From Pseudomonas mucoides (GTDB lineage: Bacteria; Pseudomonadota; Gammaproteobacteria; Pseudomonadales; Pseudomonadaceae), in NCBI RefSeq assembly GCF_015461845.1, contig NZ_JACOPW010000001.1, positions 186,001 to 250,000 of the forward strand: DNA of 64,000 bases, written 5' to 3'. This document shows, one piece after another, positions 1 through 7,874 of this stretch. Both the position numbers and the translations under genes were made by a program. Position 1 is the stretch's first letter. The number at the start of each line of letters is the position of its first letter. Below the pieces are notes generated by a model that was given only the letters and a program-made list of their open reading frames with translations, was not told where the DNA came from and searched no databases.

Positions 1-2
1 TC

Positions 3-224
3 CCGTTCTTCCAGAGCACGGCGGCATTGCCGGTGATTCTGATGACCGGGCTGGTGATGGTGCTGGGCATCTACATTCCGTTCTCGCCACTGGGCACGCT
101 GGTCGGTTTGCAGCCATTACCGTGGGCGTATTTCCCTTGGCTGGTCGGCACCTTGCTCAGCTACTGCGTCTTCGCGCAGGTCATGAAAACCCTCTACATC
201 CGCCGCTTCGAGCAGTGGTTCTGA
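3..224 (+). CDS. Mg2+-transporting P-type ATPase, C-terminal end (partial)
   Basis: This is the 3' end of a gene that begins before the window. The 73 or so visible residues carry hydrophobic segments of the last membrane helices and end in the pattern LYIRRFEQWF, which is characteristic of the MgtA/MgtB class of Mg2+-importing P3B-type ATPases in the inner membrane. The segment IPFSPLG followed by LPWAYFPWL also matches that family. The catalytic P, N and A domains lie outside the window, so MgtA and MgtB cannot be told apart. The reading frame is open from base 3 and the first ATG inside it is not the true start. Confidence 0.85.
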   Translation, partial: PFFQSTAALPVILMTGLVMVLGIYIPFSPLGTLVGLQPLPWAYFPWLVGTLLSYCVFAQVMKTLYIRRFEQWF

Positions 225-240
225 TTTGAGCCACCCCCTG

Positions 241-331
241 TAGGAGTGAGCCTGCTCGCGATGGCATCAGCACATTCAACATCCGTGTTGACTGACACAC
301 CGCTATCGCGAGCAAGCTCGCTCCCACAGGT
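241..331. repeat. REP-type inverted pair
   Basis: Two oppositely oriented copies of the Pseudomonas repeat occur here: GTAGGAGTGAGCCTGCTCGC near 241-260 and the complementary GCGAGCAAGCTCGCTCCCAC near 308-328. About 45 bases separate them. This is a typical REP doublet (REPIN-like) in the gap between the ATPase and the phosphate symporter. Short frames that read through it are artefacts. Confidence 0.8.
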
Positions 332-381
332 TTTTGTGGTTGGATTTTCAATCAATGCAACACGGAATAAGGAGAGTTCTC

Positions 382-2037
382 ATGTCGGGAACGACTCTAC
401 TGGTCAACCTCGCAGGTGCCATCGCATTGCTGCTGTGGGGCACTCACATGATTTCTTCGGCGTTGCTGCGCGGCTTTGGTTCGCCGTTGCGCCAGTGGCT
501 CGGCCACCACCTGAACAACCGCTGGATGGCGTTGCTGTCGGGGATCGGCATCACCGGCCTCCTGCAAAGCAGCACCGCCGTCAGCCTGATGGCGACCTCG
601 TTCACCGCCGCCGGCACCCTCGCGCTCGCCCCGGCGCTGGCGATGATGCTGGGCGCCAATTTCGGTTCGACCCTGGTGGTGCAATTGCTCAGCCTCGACC
701 TGTCGATGCTCATGCCACTGATGCTACTGACGGGGTTGATCGTCTTTCGCCTGCGCGATGACTCACGCTTTGAAAGTATCGGCTGTGCGCTGATCGGCCT
801 GGGGCTGATGCTGCTGGCCCTGCACATGCTCGGTTCAACCCTGGCGCACGTCGAAACCACGCCAGTGTTTCAACTGATCATGCAAAGCCTGGACGGCGAC
901 CTGCTGATTGCCCTGCTGGTGGCGCTGCTGCTCACCTGGCTCTGCCACTCCAGCGTGGCCGTGGTGTTGCTGATCGTCTCGCTGGCCGCGACCGGCATGC
1001 TCTCCGCGACCACCCTGGTGGCGTTGGTCCTGGGTGTAAACATTGGCGGGACCTTGCCGTCAGTGATCAACGCTGGATCGAGCGTCGGTCGACGTTTGCC
1101 GCTGGGTAATCTGCTGGTGCGGGTGGTCGGTGCGCTGGCGGTGTTGCCGTTTGCCGGGGAGCTGGCCGAGACGAACCTGAATCCGACGACACTGGTGGTG
1201 GTCCTGCACAGCGGTTTCAATCTGTTGTTGGCGCTGGTGTTCATCGGTTTGACCGACGTACTTGCCAATGCCCTGACCCGGCTGCTGCCGGATCCGGTGC
1301 GGGAAGTCGATCCCGGCATGCCGCACTATCTGGACGAGGCCGGCCTGGACGTGGCCAATATCGGTTTGTCCAACGCGGCCCGGGAAGCGCTGCGCATGGT
1401 CGATATGTTCTCGGCGATGCTCGGGCGCCTGTTGCAGCTGTTCCACACCTCGGCGCCGACCTGTGTCGACGACGTACGACGCATCGATCAATCCCTGGAC
1501 CTGCTCAGCGCAGCGATTCGTGCCTATCTGGCCGACATCGGCAAGGAAGGCCTCAGCGACGACGATGCCGATCGCGCCCAGGAAATCCTCCTGTTCGTGA
1601 TCAACCTCGAACACGCGGCGGACATTCTCTCCAGCAGCCTCGCGCAATTGGCGATGCGCAGGGTGCGCCGTGGCGAACAGTTCTCGGCGTTCGAGCTGGG
1701 CAACATCGCCCCGCTGCACGACGCCTTGCTGGAAAGCCTGAGCCTGGCGATCAGCGTATTCCTGCGCGAAGACATCGCCATCGCCCATCAATTGATCAGT
1801 CGCAAGGAAACCGTCAGACAGTTGGAAGCGCACGCCAGCCGTGAGCATTTTCGCAAACTGCAGGATGACAAAAACACCTGGGCCGAGTCCGGAGACCTCT
1901 TCCAACGCGTGCTGCGCGATTACCGCCGCGTGCACCACCACATCGCCGCCCTCGCCTATCCCTTGCTTGAACGCGTCGGTGAGCGAGTGATCGAGAACAA
2001 CGATCCGGCGAAGGAAACCCCGTCATGCGCCTGCTGA
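382..2037 (+). CDS. Na+/phosphate cotransporter family protein (NptA/YjbB type)
   Basis: An inner-membrane protein of 551 residues. The N-terminal ~310 residues contain two copies of a hydrophobic Na/Pi-cotransporter repeat with the signature GLLQSSTAVSLM around residues 55-65 and the second LCHSSVAVVLL near 195. The C-terminal ~220 residues are hydrophilic and helical, like the PhoU-type tail of this family. Known family role: sodium-coupled phosphate movement, often export. The ATG at 382 is preferred over an in-frame start at 334 because AAGGAGAG lies just upstream of it. The stop overlaps the next gene by 13 bases, so the two are probably cotranscribed. Confidence 0.88.
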   Translation: MSGTTLLVNLAGAIALLLWGTHMISSALLRGFGSPLRQWLGHHLNNRWMALLSGIGITGLLQSSTAVSLMATSFTAAGTLALAPALAMMLGANFGSTLVVQLLSLDLSMLMPLMLLTGLIVFRLRDDSRFESIGCALIGLGLMLLALHMLGSTLAHVETTPVFQLIMQSLDGDLLIALLVALLLTWLCHSSVAVVLLIVSLAATGMLSATTLVALVLGVNIGGTLPSVINAGSSVGRRLPLGNLLVRVVGALAVLPFAGELAETNLNPTTLVVVLHSGFNLLLALVFIGLTDVLANALTRLLPDPVREVDPGMPHYLDEAGLDVANIGLSNAAREALRMVDMFSAMLGRLLQLFHTSAPTCVDDVRRIDQSLDLLSAAIRAYLADIGKEGLSDDDADRAQEILLFVINLEHAADILSSSLAQLAMRRVRRGEQFSAFELGNIAPLHDALLESLSLAISVFLREDIAIAHQLISRKETVRQLEAHASREHFRKLQDDKNTWAESGDLFQRVLRDYRRVHHHIAALAYPLLERVGERVIENNDPAKETPSCAC

Positions 2038-2387
2038 TTTGTGCGGGACGCCATTACGCCGACAGCGGCCATTGCCGACGGGTGCTCGACGCCTTCCAAC
2101 GCGCGCACCCGGTGCGTGTGCTGATCCATGGCGGTAACCGGCATCTGGGCGGCGAAATCGAAGAATGGGCGCGAGAACAAGGCATCGACCTTGTGCGTTA
2201 CCCGCCTAACTGGCAGCGCCACGGCAAATCGGCAGAGCGCTTGCGCAACCACTTCATGTTGCGCGACAGCCGACCGGACGTGGTGATCGCCCTGCCCGGC
2301 GGCGAAGACACCGAAGAGCTGCTCGCCCAAGCCCGGGCGGCCGGTTTGCAAACCCTGTCGCTTGCCACCCCCGCACGCCCTGTGTAG
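2025..2387 (+). CDS. DUF2493 (SLOG/YspA-like) domain protein
   Basis: A 120-residue soluble protein. It starts MRLLICAGRHYAD and carries VLIHGGNRHLGGE and VIALPGGEDTEEL, the glycine-rich nucleotide-binding loops of the SLOG (Smf/LOG-like) Rossmannoid superfamily as seen in DUF2493. SLOG proteins bind nucleotides or nucleotide-derived ligands; the ligand and role here are unknown. The start lies inside the end of the upstream transporter gene (13-base overlap), pointing to translational coupling. Confidence 0.75.
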   Translation: MRLLICAGRHYADSGHCRRVLDAFQRAHPVRVLIHGGNRHLGGEIEEWAREQGIDLVRYPPNWQRHGKSAERLRNHFMLRDSRPDVVIALPGGEDTEELLAQARAAGLQTLSLATPARPV

Positions 2388-2437
2388 CAGCTGTCGAGCC
2401 CGGACGCAGCCTCGCCGGGTCTCGACAGCTGCTACAG
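2383..2437. repeat. REP-like palindrome / possible terminator
   Basis: GTAGCAGCTGTCGAGCCCGG near 2385 pairs with its complement TCTCGACAGCTGCTAC near 2421-2436, leaving a short GC-rich loop. It follows the stop of the DUF2493 gene immediately and can form a strong hairpin. There is no clear T tract, so it may be a repeat rather than an intrinsic terminator. A related palindrome lies at about 60380-60487. Confidence 0.65.
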
Positions 2438-2492
2438 GGGGGTGTGGTTAAAAGGGGGCTGCTTTTCAAATGAAAACTTCGAGGTAAACCTC

Positions 2493-3266
2493 ATGCAGAA
2501 ACCGACTCGTGAATTCATGTCTTTTGTGCGCAACCTGCCACCCGTGCAAGGTCGAAGGGTGCGGCGCAATCTGTGGTTCGTCAGTATCACCCTGAGCCTG
2601 ATCGCACTCCTGACAGTGATGTCCAAAGCCAAAGCGGCCGGCGGTGCGTACGTGGTGGATGATGCCGCGATCAATGCACCGGGCGAATGCAACATCGACA
2701 CCTGGTACCAGAGCGGTCGCCATAATCACTCATCGAGCAACGCATCGTTGTCCCAGGACTGCACGTTGAAGGGGCTGCCCACCCTGCAACTCGGCGCGGC
2801 CATTGCGCACAGTCGCGATGACGCAGACTCGGAAACTCAACTGAGCCCGCAGTTCAAGACCTCACTGTTTGCGCGAGAAGATCTCGGTCTTGAATGGGCG
2901 CTGGCAGGCACGGCGCATTTCGCTTTCAACCGGGCACACGTTTTCGATGGCAGCGAATTGAACCTTCCGTTCACCTACCAGCCGATTCGAGCACTGCGCC
3001 TGAACCTCAACACGGGATGGGCTCAGGCCTATGACGACGGGGCACAACACCATCGTTGGACCTGGGGCACCGGCGTCGAATACGACCTGGCCCGGTCACT
3101 GACGCTGATTGCCGAACGCTATGGCCAACGAGGTGCTGAACAGGCATGGCAGGCCGGTCCACGGTTTCACCTTGGCGAGCGTATCGACGTTGATGTGGTG
3201 GCGGGACGCAATCTGACAGGGGAACGTGATCAGTGGCTGACCACCGGAGCAATAGTGCGTTTTTGA
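2493..3266 (+). CDS. Putative outer-membrane/periplasmic protein of unknown function
   Basis: A 257-residue protein. After a basic N-terminus comes a hydrophobic segment (LWFVSITLSLIALLTVMSKAKA, approximately residues 28-49) that looks like a signal peptide. The mature part has alternating polar/apolar stretches and many aromatics (for example FTYQPIRALRLNLNTGW, HHRWTWGTGVEYDL) and ends IVRF, a terminal phenylalanine typical of outer-membrane beta-barrels. This suggests a small barrel. No specific family was recognised. The ATG at 2493 follows GAGG at 2481; a longer in-frame start exists at 2442 but lacks a site. Confidence 0.65.
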   Translation: MQKPTREFMSFVRNLPPVQGRRVRRNLWFVSITLSLIALLTVMSKAKAAGGAYVVDDAAINAPGECNIDTWYQSGRHNHSSSNASLSQDCTLKGLPTLQLGAAIAHSRDDADSETQLSPQFKTSLFAREDLGLEWALAGTAHFAFNRAHVFDGSELNLPFTYQPIRALRLNLNTGWAQAYDDGAQHHRWTWGTGVEYDLARSLTLIAERYGQRGAEQAWQAGPRFHLGERIDVDVVAGRNLTGERDQWLTTGAIVRF

Positions 3267-3361
3267 ACGAAATTTTTCGGTCAAGGAACTCCTGGCGCTC
3301 GCCGCGCATCCTAAACTATGAGGTACTTCCTATTTGCTTCACGCTTTCAGAGGACACCGTC

Positions 3362-3679
3362 ATGCGCCGTCTGATTATCATCTCTTCCCTGATGCTGTGT
3401 TTACCCTTCGGCTCGGCTATGGCCAAAGTGGATGCGGGCGATGTTGCCACGTCGGCCGGGGTCTCCGCTTCGCTGTACTCGACCTTCAAGGACCATAAAC
3501 TCATGATTCCCGCGCGGGATGACGCTTCCAGCTTCGTGGCCAGTGGTGGTGCTATTCGCGGGGTTTATCTGGAATCGGTGCTGAAAAAAATCCGTCAGGA
3601 CAATCCCGGACTCAACGCCACCGATGAAGACCTGGCTCGCGCCATCCTGATCCAGGAAGGCGATGCTGCCGGCCAATAA
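3362..3679 (+). CDS. DUF2388 domain-containing secreted protein
   Basis: A 105-residue protein with a clear signal peptide (MRRLIIISSLMLCLPFGSAMA). The mature part carries SSFVASGGAIRGVYLESVLKKI and a C-terminal DEDLARAILI stretch, the hallmarks of DUF2388, a small periplasmic family common in Pseudomonas whose members are often mislabelled as Holliday junction helicases. Function unknown. AGAGGACACC lies before the start. A longer in-frame reading starting at 3233 overlaps the previous gene and is less likely. Confidence 0.78.
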   Translation: MRRLIIISSLMLCLPFGSAMAKVDAGDVATSAGVSASLYSTFKDHKLMIPARDDASSFVASGGAIRGVYLESVLKKIRQDNPGLNATDEDLARAILIQEGDAAGQ

Positions 3680-3731
3680 AGTCCGTGGAAACAGCGGTGG
3701 GGCTTGTGACACCTGGAGTGCGTTTACAGCC

Positions 3732-4661
3732 CTACTTCGCTTTCCCTGCGGACAAACGTGCCCACCCGGCGACTAATTGCGCACTGACACTCACCCCGCC
3801 ACAGACCACGATCACCACGTCGTGCGCATCGGCTATGGCGGGATGGTCGAGGTACGCCACCGCCAATGACACACCACACGCTGGCTCCACCAGCTGACGC
3901 AGGTCGCTGGCAAAACGGACGACCCCCATGATCGCGTCCTCATCGCTGAGCACGACGCATTGGTGACGGAAATCGCGCAGGTGCCGCACCGGCCAGGCCG
4001 CCACCTTCGCCGCGCCCAGCGAGGTCGCCACGGTATCGATGCGCGGCAACCGGACCGGATGCCCGGCTTTCATGGCCGCCGCGAAAGAAGCGGCACCCTC
4101 GGTTTCGCAAGCGATGATCCGGCAATCCGTGCGCCCATGGCGCATCAGCCCTGTGAGAATGCCCGCCAGCAAGCCTGCGCCCCCCACCGACGTCACCATC
4201 ACATCCACTTGAGGACACACCTCCAGCACTTCATCGACCAGCGTGCTGTGCCCTTCCCACAATACGGGGTGATCGAAGGCCGGTACGTATTCGGTGTCGG
4301 CGTCCTGTGAAAGTTCTTTGGCCCGTTGATTGGCCTCGTCCCAGACCTTGCCGTGCACAATCACTTCGGCACCGGTTTTGCGGATCCTCGCGCGGGTTGA
4401 TTCAGGGGTGGTGTGCGGTACCACAATGCAGGCGCTCAACCCGAGGCTGGCGGCAGCAATAGCAGTGGCAAAACCGGCATTGCCCCCCGAAGGACACACC
4501 ACTCGGCTTTTTCCCTGCGCCTTGGCCTGACTGCACAGTAACCCCATGCCACGCAGCTTGAACGAACCGCTGGGTTGCAGGTTTTCCATCTTCAACCAGA
4601 TTCGTCGGGTCGGTGTCGACAGGCCCAGGTGCAGGATCAACGGTGTCTTGATGTGAAGCAT
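3732..4661 (-). CDS. PLP-dependent L-serine/L-threonine dehydratase
   Basis: A 309-residue fold-type II PLP enzyme. GSFKLRGMG (Lys35 as the Schiff-base lysine) and the SGGNAGFA loop at about residue 58 are the cofactor-binding motifs, and a glycine-rich phosphate loop (SVGGAGLLAG) follows near residue 157. The arrangement KTPLIL, SFK, GKVWDEAN resembles the compact animal-type serine dehydratase (SDS) and lacks the regulatory ACT domain of IlvA. Expected reaction: L-serine to pyruvate plus ammonia, or L-threonine to 2-oxobutanoate. The gene runs in the same direction as the SDR gene upstream, 65 bases apart. Confidence 0.82.
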   Translation of the reverse strand: MLHIKTPLILHLGLSTPTRRIWLKMENLQPSGSFKLRGMGLLCSQAKAQGKSRVVCPSGGNAGFATAIAAASLGLSACIVVPHTTPESTRARIRKTGAEVIVHGKVWDEANQRAKELSQDADTEYVPAFDHPVLWEGHSTLVDEVLEVCPQVDVMVTSVGGAGLLAGILTGLMRHGRTDCRIIACETEGAASFAAAMKAGHPVRLPRIDTVATSLGAAKVAAWPVRHLRDFRHQCVVLSDEDAIMGVVRFASDLRQLVEPACGVSLAVAYLDHPAIADAHDVVIVVCGGVSVSAQLVAGWARLSAGKAK

Positions 4662-4726
4662 CGCGGGTGTCCCAAAGGTGAACCATTCTTATCCAAGCTT
4701 AGTTCACCCTGCCCGCCGCCCCCGGT

Positions 4727-5518
4727 TTAGCGATAGCGCGCTGCGGCGCTGGAGTTGCCGAACAACCCCGACAGAGTCTGACGCTGCGCTTCGTAACGGT
4801 CCCATTGTTCGCCGTCGTGCAGGCTCGGCACGGTCACCACTTCGCCGTTTGCCAAACCTACCAGCGCGGCATCAACCATTTCTTGCGCCGACATCACGAT
4901 CTCTTGCGGCAGGTTTTCCACCGGGTTGCCGGCTTCGTTCCAGAAATCGGTTGCGGTCGCGCCGGGCAATACCGCCTGGACACGAATGCCTTTGTCCGCC
5001 AGTTCGTGGTGCATCGACTGACTCAAGCCCAAGACAAAAGCCTTGGTTCCGCCGTACACACCGTTGAGGATTTCTGGCGCGACGGCAACGATCGACGAAA
5101 TGTTGATCACAGTGCCGGTGCCACGGCCGACGAAGCCTGGCACCACGGCGTAGGCCAGACGCATCAGCGCGGTAACGTTGAGGGTGATCATGTCTTCCAT
5201 CTCATCGACCGGGCTGCCCAGCAATGGCATGACAGCGCCGACGCCGGCGTTGTTGACCAACAAGGTGATGCTGGCGTCGTTACGCAGGATGTCCTCGACT
5301 CGCAGCACATCGGCTTTGACTTTCAAATCGGCGGCGACCACCTCCACCGCGCGCCCGGTTTCATTGCTCAAGTGGTTCGCCAGAGCGTTCAGTTTGGTCT
5401 GACTGCGGGCGACCAGAATCAGGTCGTAACCCTGACGCGCGAGACGGTCGGCATACACCGCGCCGATGCCCGACGATGCGCCAGTGATCAATGCGGTGCC
5501 TTTGGATGAGAGAGCCAT
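4727..5518 (-). CDS. SDR family NAD(P)-dependent oxidoreductase
   Basis: A 263-residue classical short-chain dehydrogenase. It has the cofactor loop TGASSGIG near residue 13, NNAG near residue 89, the catalytic serine in INISS, and the active-site YxxxK as YGGTK around residue 155. AAGGAA precedes the ATG. The gene is divergent from the GlxA-type regulator, with 124 bases between them, so that regulator may control it. The substrate is not predictable from sequence. Confidence 0.82.
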   Translation of the reverse strand: MALSSKGTALITGASSGIGAVYADRLARQGYDLILVARSQTKLNALANHLSNETGRAVEVVAADLKVKADVLRVEDILRNDASITLLVNNAGVGAVMPLLGSPVDEMEDMITLNVTALMRLAYAVVPGFVGRGTGTVINISSIVAVAPEILNGVYGGTKAFVLGLSQSMHHELADKGIRVQAVLPGATATDFWNEAGNPVENLPQEIVMSAQEMVDAALVGLANGEVVTVPSLHDGEQWDRYEAQRQTLSGLFGNSSAAARYR

Positions 5519-5615
5519 GTCGAGTTTCCTTCACAGTGAGGCGATCAGTTCGCCGGGTGCGAACAGTTATAGAGGCTCTTACACTTGTCTCAAATGACGT
5601 TTAAAGTACGTTTTC

Positions 5616-5627
5616 AGGACATGTCCT
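5616..5627. promoter_or_regulatory. Perfect 12-bp palindrome in divergent promoter
   Basis: AGGACATGTCCT is a perfect palindrome 16 bases before the ATG of the GlxA-type regulator and about 100 bases upstream of the divergent SDR gene. It could be an operator for the regulator, but AraC-family proteins usually bind direct repeats, so this is only a candidate. Confidence 0.35.
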
Positions 5628-5642
5628 TTTGAGGGTCTGGCA

Positions 5643-6590
5643 ATGACTAGCGTGGCATTTGTGGTGTTCGAGGGTTTCCAGTCCATGGCGCTGGCCGCCA
5701 TGCCGGTGTTCGAGTACGCCAACTTCAGCGCCGGTGAGACGCTGTATGACGTCAGCGTAGTCTCCGAAGATGGCAGCACCCTGCGCGCCTCCGGGGGATT
5801 GAGCGTCGGAACCCTGGCGTTCGGTGAGCGGGTATTTGATACGGTGATCGTGGTCGGCGGCGATTGCATCGTCCAACAGGCGCCCGACAGCGTGCTGACC
5901 TACCTGCGCGACAGCGTGAGCACCGCACGGCGGATGGTGTCAATTTGTTCCGGGGCGTTCGTGCTGGCGCAGGCCGGTCTGCTCGACGGACGGCGGGCCA
6001 CCACTCACTGGGCGTATGCCCGAGACCTGCAAGCGCGTTTTCCCTCGATCAAGGTGGAAGAAGACCGCATCTACGTGGTCGACGGCCCGATCTGGACCTC
6101 GGCCGGCATGACCGCCGGCATCGACCTGGCGCTGGCCATGGTCGAGAAGGATCACGGCGCGGAACTGGCGCGTTCCGTGGCGCAGAAACTGGTGATGTAC
6201 CAGCGTCGTGCGGGTGGCCAGTCCCAGCATTCGGCATTGCTCGAATTGGCGCCAAAATCTGACCGCATTCAGACTGTTCTTGGCTACGCCCAGGAACACC
6301 TGGCCTCGCCGCTCTCGGTGGAGCAACTGGCCGACGTGGCGCGCCTGAGCCCGCGGCAATTCAGCCGCAGTTTTCGCGCCGAGACCGGACAGACGCCAGC
6401 CAAGGCCATCGAAAACCTGCGTCTGGAAGCGGCACGGCAGATGCTCGAACGCGGGCGCCTGACCCTCGACCAGATCGCCACCGAGGCCGGTTTTACCGAC
6501 CGACGCCGCATGCGCGAAGCCTTTTTAAGGGCATTCGGCCAACCGCCGCAAGTGATCCGGCGCAATGCCAGGGCCGAGTTGAACGCGTGA
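5643..6590 (+). CDS. GlxA family transcriptional regulator (DJ-1/PfpI + AraC HTH)
   Basis: A 315-residue regulator. Residues 1-190 form a DJ-1/PfpI amidase-like domain with the nucleophile-elbow motif SICSGAFVLAQAGLLDG and the downstream TTHW. Residues ~215-315 form an AraC-type double helix-turn-helix (LSVEQLADVARLSPRQFSR followed by the second helix-turn-helix IATEAGF). Members sense small metabolites, often amines or aldehydes, and activate nearby genes. It is divergent from an SDR gene, the most likely target. Confidence 0.85.
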   Translation: MTSVAFVVFEGFQSMALAAMPVFEYANFSAGETLYDVSVVSEDGSTLRASGGLSVGTLAFGERVFDTVIVVGGDCIVQQAPDSVLTYLRDSVSTARRMVSICSGAFVLAQAGLLDGRRATTHWAYARDLQARFPSIKVEEDRIYVVDGPIWTSAGMTAGIDLALAMVEKDHGAELARSVAQKLVMYQRRAGGQSQHSALLELAPKSDRIQTVLGYAQEHLASPLSVEQLADVARLSPRQFSRSFRAETGQTPAKAIENLRLEAARQMLERGRLTLDQIATEAGFTDRRRMREAFLRAFGQPPQVIRRNARAELNA

Positions 6591-6642
6591 ACAACCGTGG
6601 GCATCTAAACTGAAACGGGCCAAGGCTCATCAGGAGGCGCCC

Positions 6643-7302
6643 ATGAAAATCTCGGCCAAACTGGCGTTCTTCGCCATCGTCGGCACCCTTGCCTACCTCG
6701 GTCTTGCCGTGTGGGGCATGGGCGGGTTTGCGGCGTTTTTTGCCCATGGGTCGTTGGTGGTGGTTGCCCTCGCAACCGTGGTCATGACCGTGTTGTCGCT
6801 GTTCACCGAGGTCAATCTGAGTTCCGGCGAACGGGAAGACCGGGCCAATCGCTGGGTGCTGCCGGCGTTCGGGGTGATCGGGTTGCTCAGCGGATTCCTG
6901 CCAGCCTACACCGACCGGATCGACTTCTGGACCTTTGGCGGCGAAGGCCTGCGCTGGATGGGCGCATTGTTGTTCTGCCTCGGCGGCGCGCTACGCTTGT
7001 GGCCGGTGTTTGTACTGGGCAAGCGCTTCAGCGGCCTGGTGGCGATTCAGCCGGGGCACACGCTGGTCACCGACGGAATTTACCGGTGCCTGCGCAACCC
7101 CAGTTACCTGGGGATGCTAGTGATTGCCGTGGGCTGGGCGCTGGCCTTTCGTTCGGGGGTCGGGCTGTTGCTGGCGGCGTTGACGGTGATTCCGCTGATT
7201 GCGCGGATTCACTCGGAAGAGGCGTTGTTGAGGGCGCAGTTTGGTGGGGAGTATGAGGCGTATTGCGCCACGACCTGGCGGCTGATACCTGGACTCTATT
7301 AG
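6643..7302 (+). CDS. Isoprenylcysteine carboxyl methyltransferase family protein
   Basis: A 219-residue integral membrane protein with about five hydrophobic helices. The C-terminal part has the ICMT/PEMT-type signature: GHTLVTDGIYRCLRNPSYLGML around residues 140-162, then an E-rich stretch (HSEEALLRAQFGGEYEAYCATTWRLIPGLY), which binds S-adenosylmethionine at the membrane face. Bacterial members methylate unknown substrates. AGGAGGCGCCC precedes the ATG. The gene stands alone between the regulator and a REP repeat. Confidence 0.8.
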   Translation: MKISAKLAFFAIVGTLAYLGLAVWGMGGFAAFFAHGSLVVVALATVVMTVLSLFTEVNLSSGEREDRANRWVLPAFGVIGLLSGFLPAYTDRIDFWTFGGEGLRWMGALLFCLGGALRLWPVFVLGKRFSGLVAIQPGHTLVTDGIYRCLRNPSYLGMLVIAVGWALAFRSGVGLLLAALTVIPLIARIHSEEALLRAQFGGEYEAYCATTWRLIPGLY

Positions 7303-7313
7303 CCCCCCATAGA

Positions 7314-7345
7314 TGTAGGAGCCGAGCTTGCTCGCGATAGCGATA
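7314..7345. repeat. Single REP element
   Basis: TGTAGGAGCCGAGCTTGCTCGCGATAGC follows the methyltransferase gene. It is a single half of the REP palindrome seen at 241-331, followed by a short GCGATA triplication. Confidence 0.65.
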
Positions 7346-7362
7346 GCGATATCAGTAGCCAC

Positions 7363-7800
7363 TCAAATCCAGGCCACCGTCAACAACCCCGCCCCCAACG
7401 CCACGCACAACGGCGAATACACCCACGTATCGAGCCGGGCAAACTTCGAATCCTTCACCTCTTTGAAAAACCCGACCAGGTTCGAATCGCCAATCGCCCG
7501 GGCGAACATCAGTATCGCGATGCCACTGATCACCCATTGCAGCCACACGTCCTGCACCGCCGGCAAGCACAGCCCGACCCGCAGGCACACCAGCATCGCG
7601 ATCAGCAGCAATCCCACCGCCACCAGCAACGTCACCAACCCCGACGGCTTGAACGCAGGCCTTGATTGCGCGCCCCCCTCCCCGGGCAATCGCGGTACCG
7701 CCGCCTCACTGCCCAACTTGCCACCCGACGCCCAATACACATGGACCAGGCTGATCATCAAAAAGATTGAAGCCATCCATTGCGCAACCAACAGGTTCAT
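7363..7800 (-). CDS. DUF3995 domain-containing membrane protein
   Basis: A 145-residue protein with four predicted membrane helices: MASIFLMISLVHVYWAS near the N-terminus, SGLVTLLVAVGLLLIAMLV, WLQWVISGIAILMFARAIG, and a final YSPLCVALGAGLLTVAW. The pattern HVYWA, then RAIGDSNLVGFFK and a conserved DTWVYSPLC is typical of DUF3995. Function unknown. The gene is convergent with the methyltransferase and separated from it by a REP element. Confidence 0.72.
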   Translation of the reverse strand: MNLLVAQWMASIFLMISLVHVYWASGGKLGSEAAVPRLPGEGGAQSRPAFKPSGLVTLLVAVGLLLIAMLVCLRVGLCLPAVQDVWLQWVISGIAILMFARAIGDSNLVGFFKEVKDSKFARLDTWVYSPLCVALGAGLLTVAWI

Positions 7801-7874
7801 ATTCAGTTATCCATCCAGTGAGAGCACACGTGCTCCGGGCGGCGATAGCGAATGAAGTTGTGTGGATCAGCGGT

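Noticed and set aside
246..761. 171-residue frame starting in a REP region
   Set aside because: It begins in the repeat and then runs out of frame over the phosphate symporter gene; composition is Arg/His-rich as expected for a shadow frame.
1060..1941. 293-residue antisense frame in the symporter gene
   Set aside because: High-GC antisense shadow; no family features, whereas the sense strand encodes a clear transporter.
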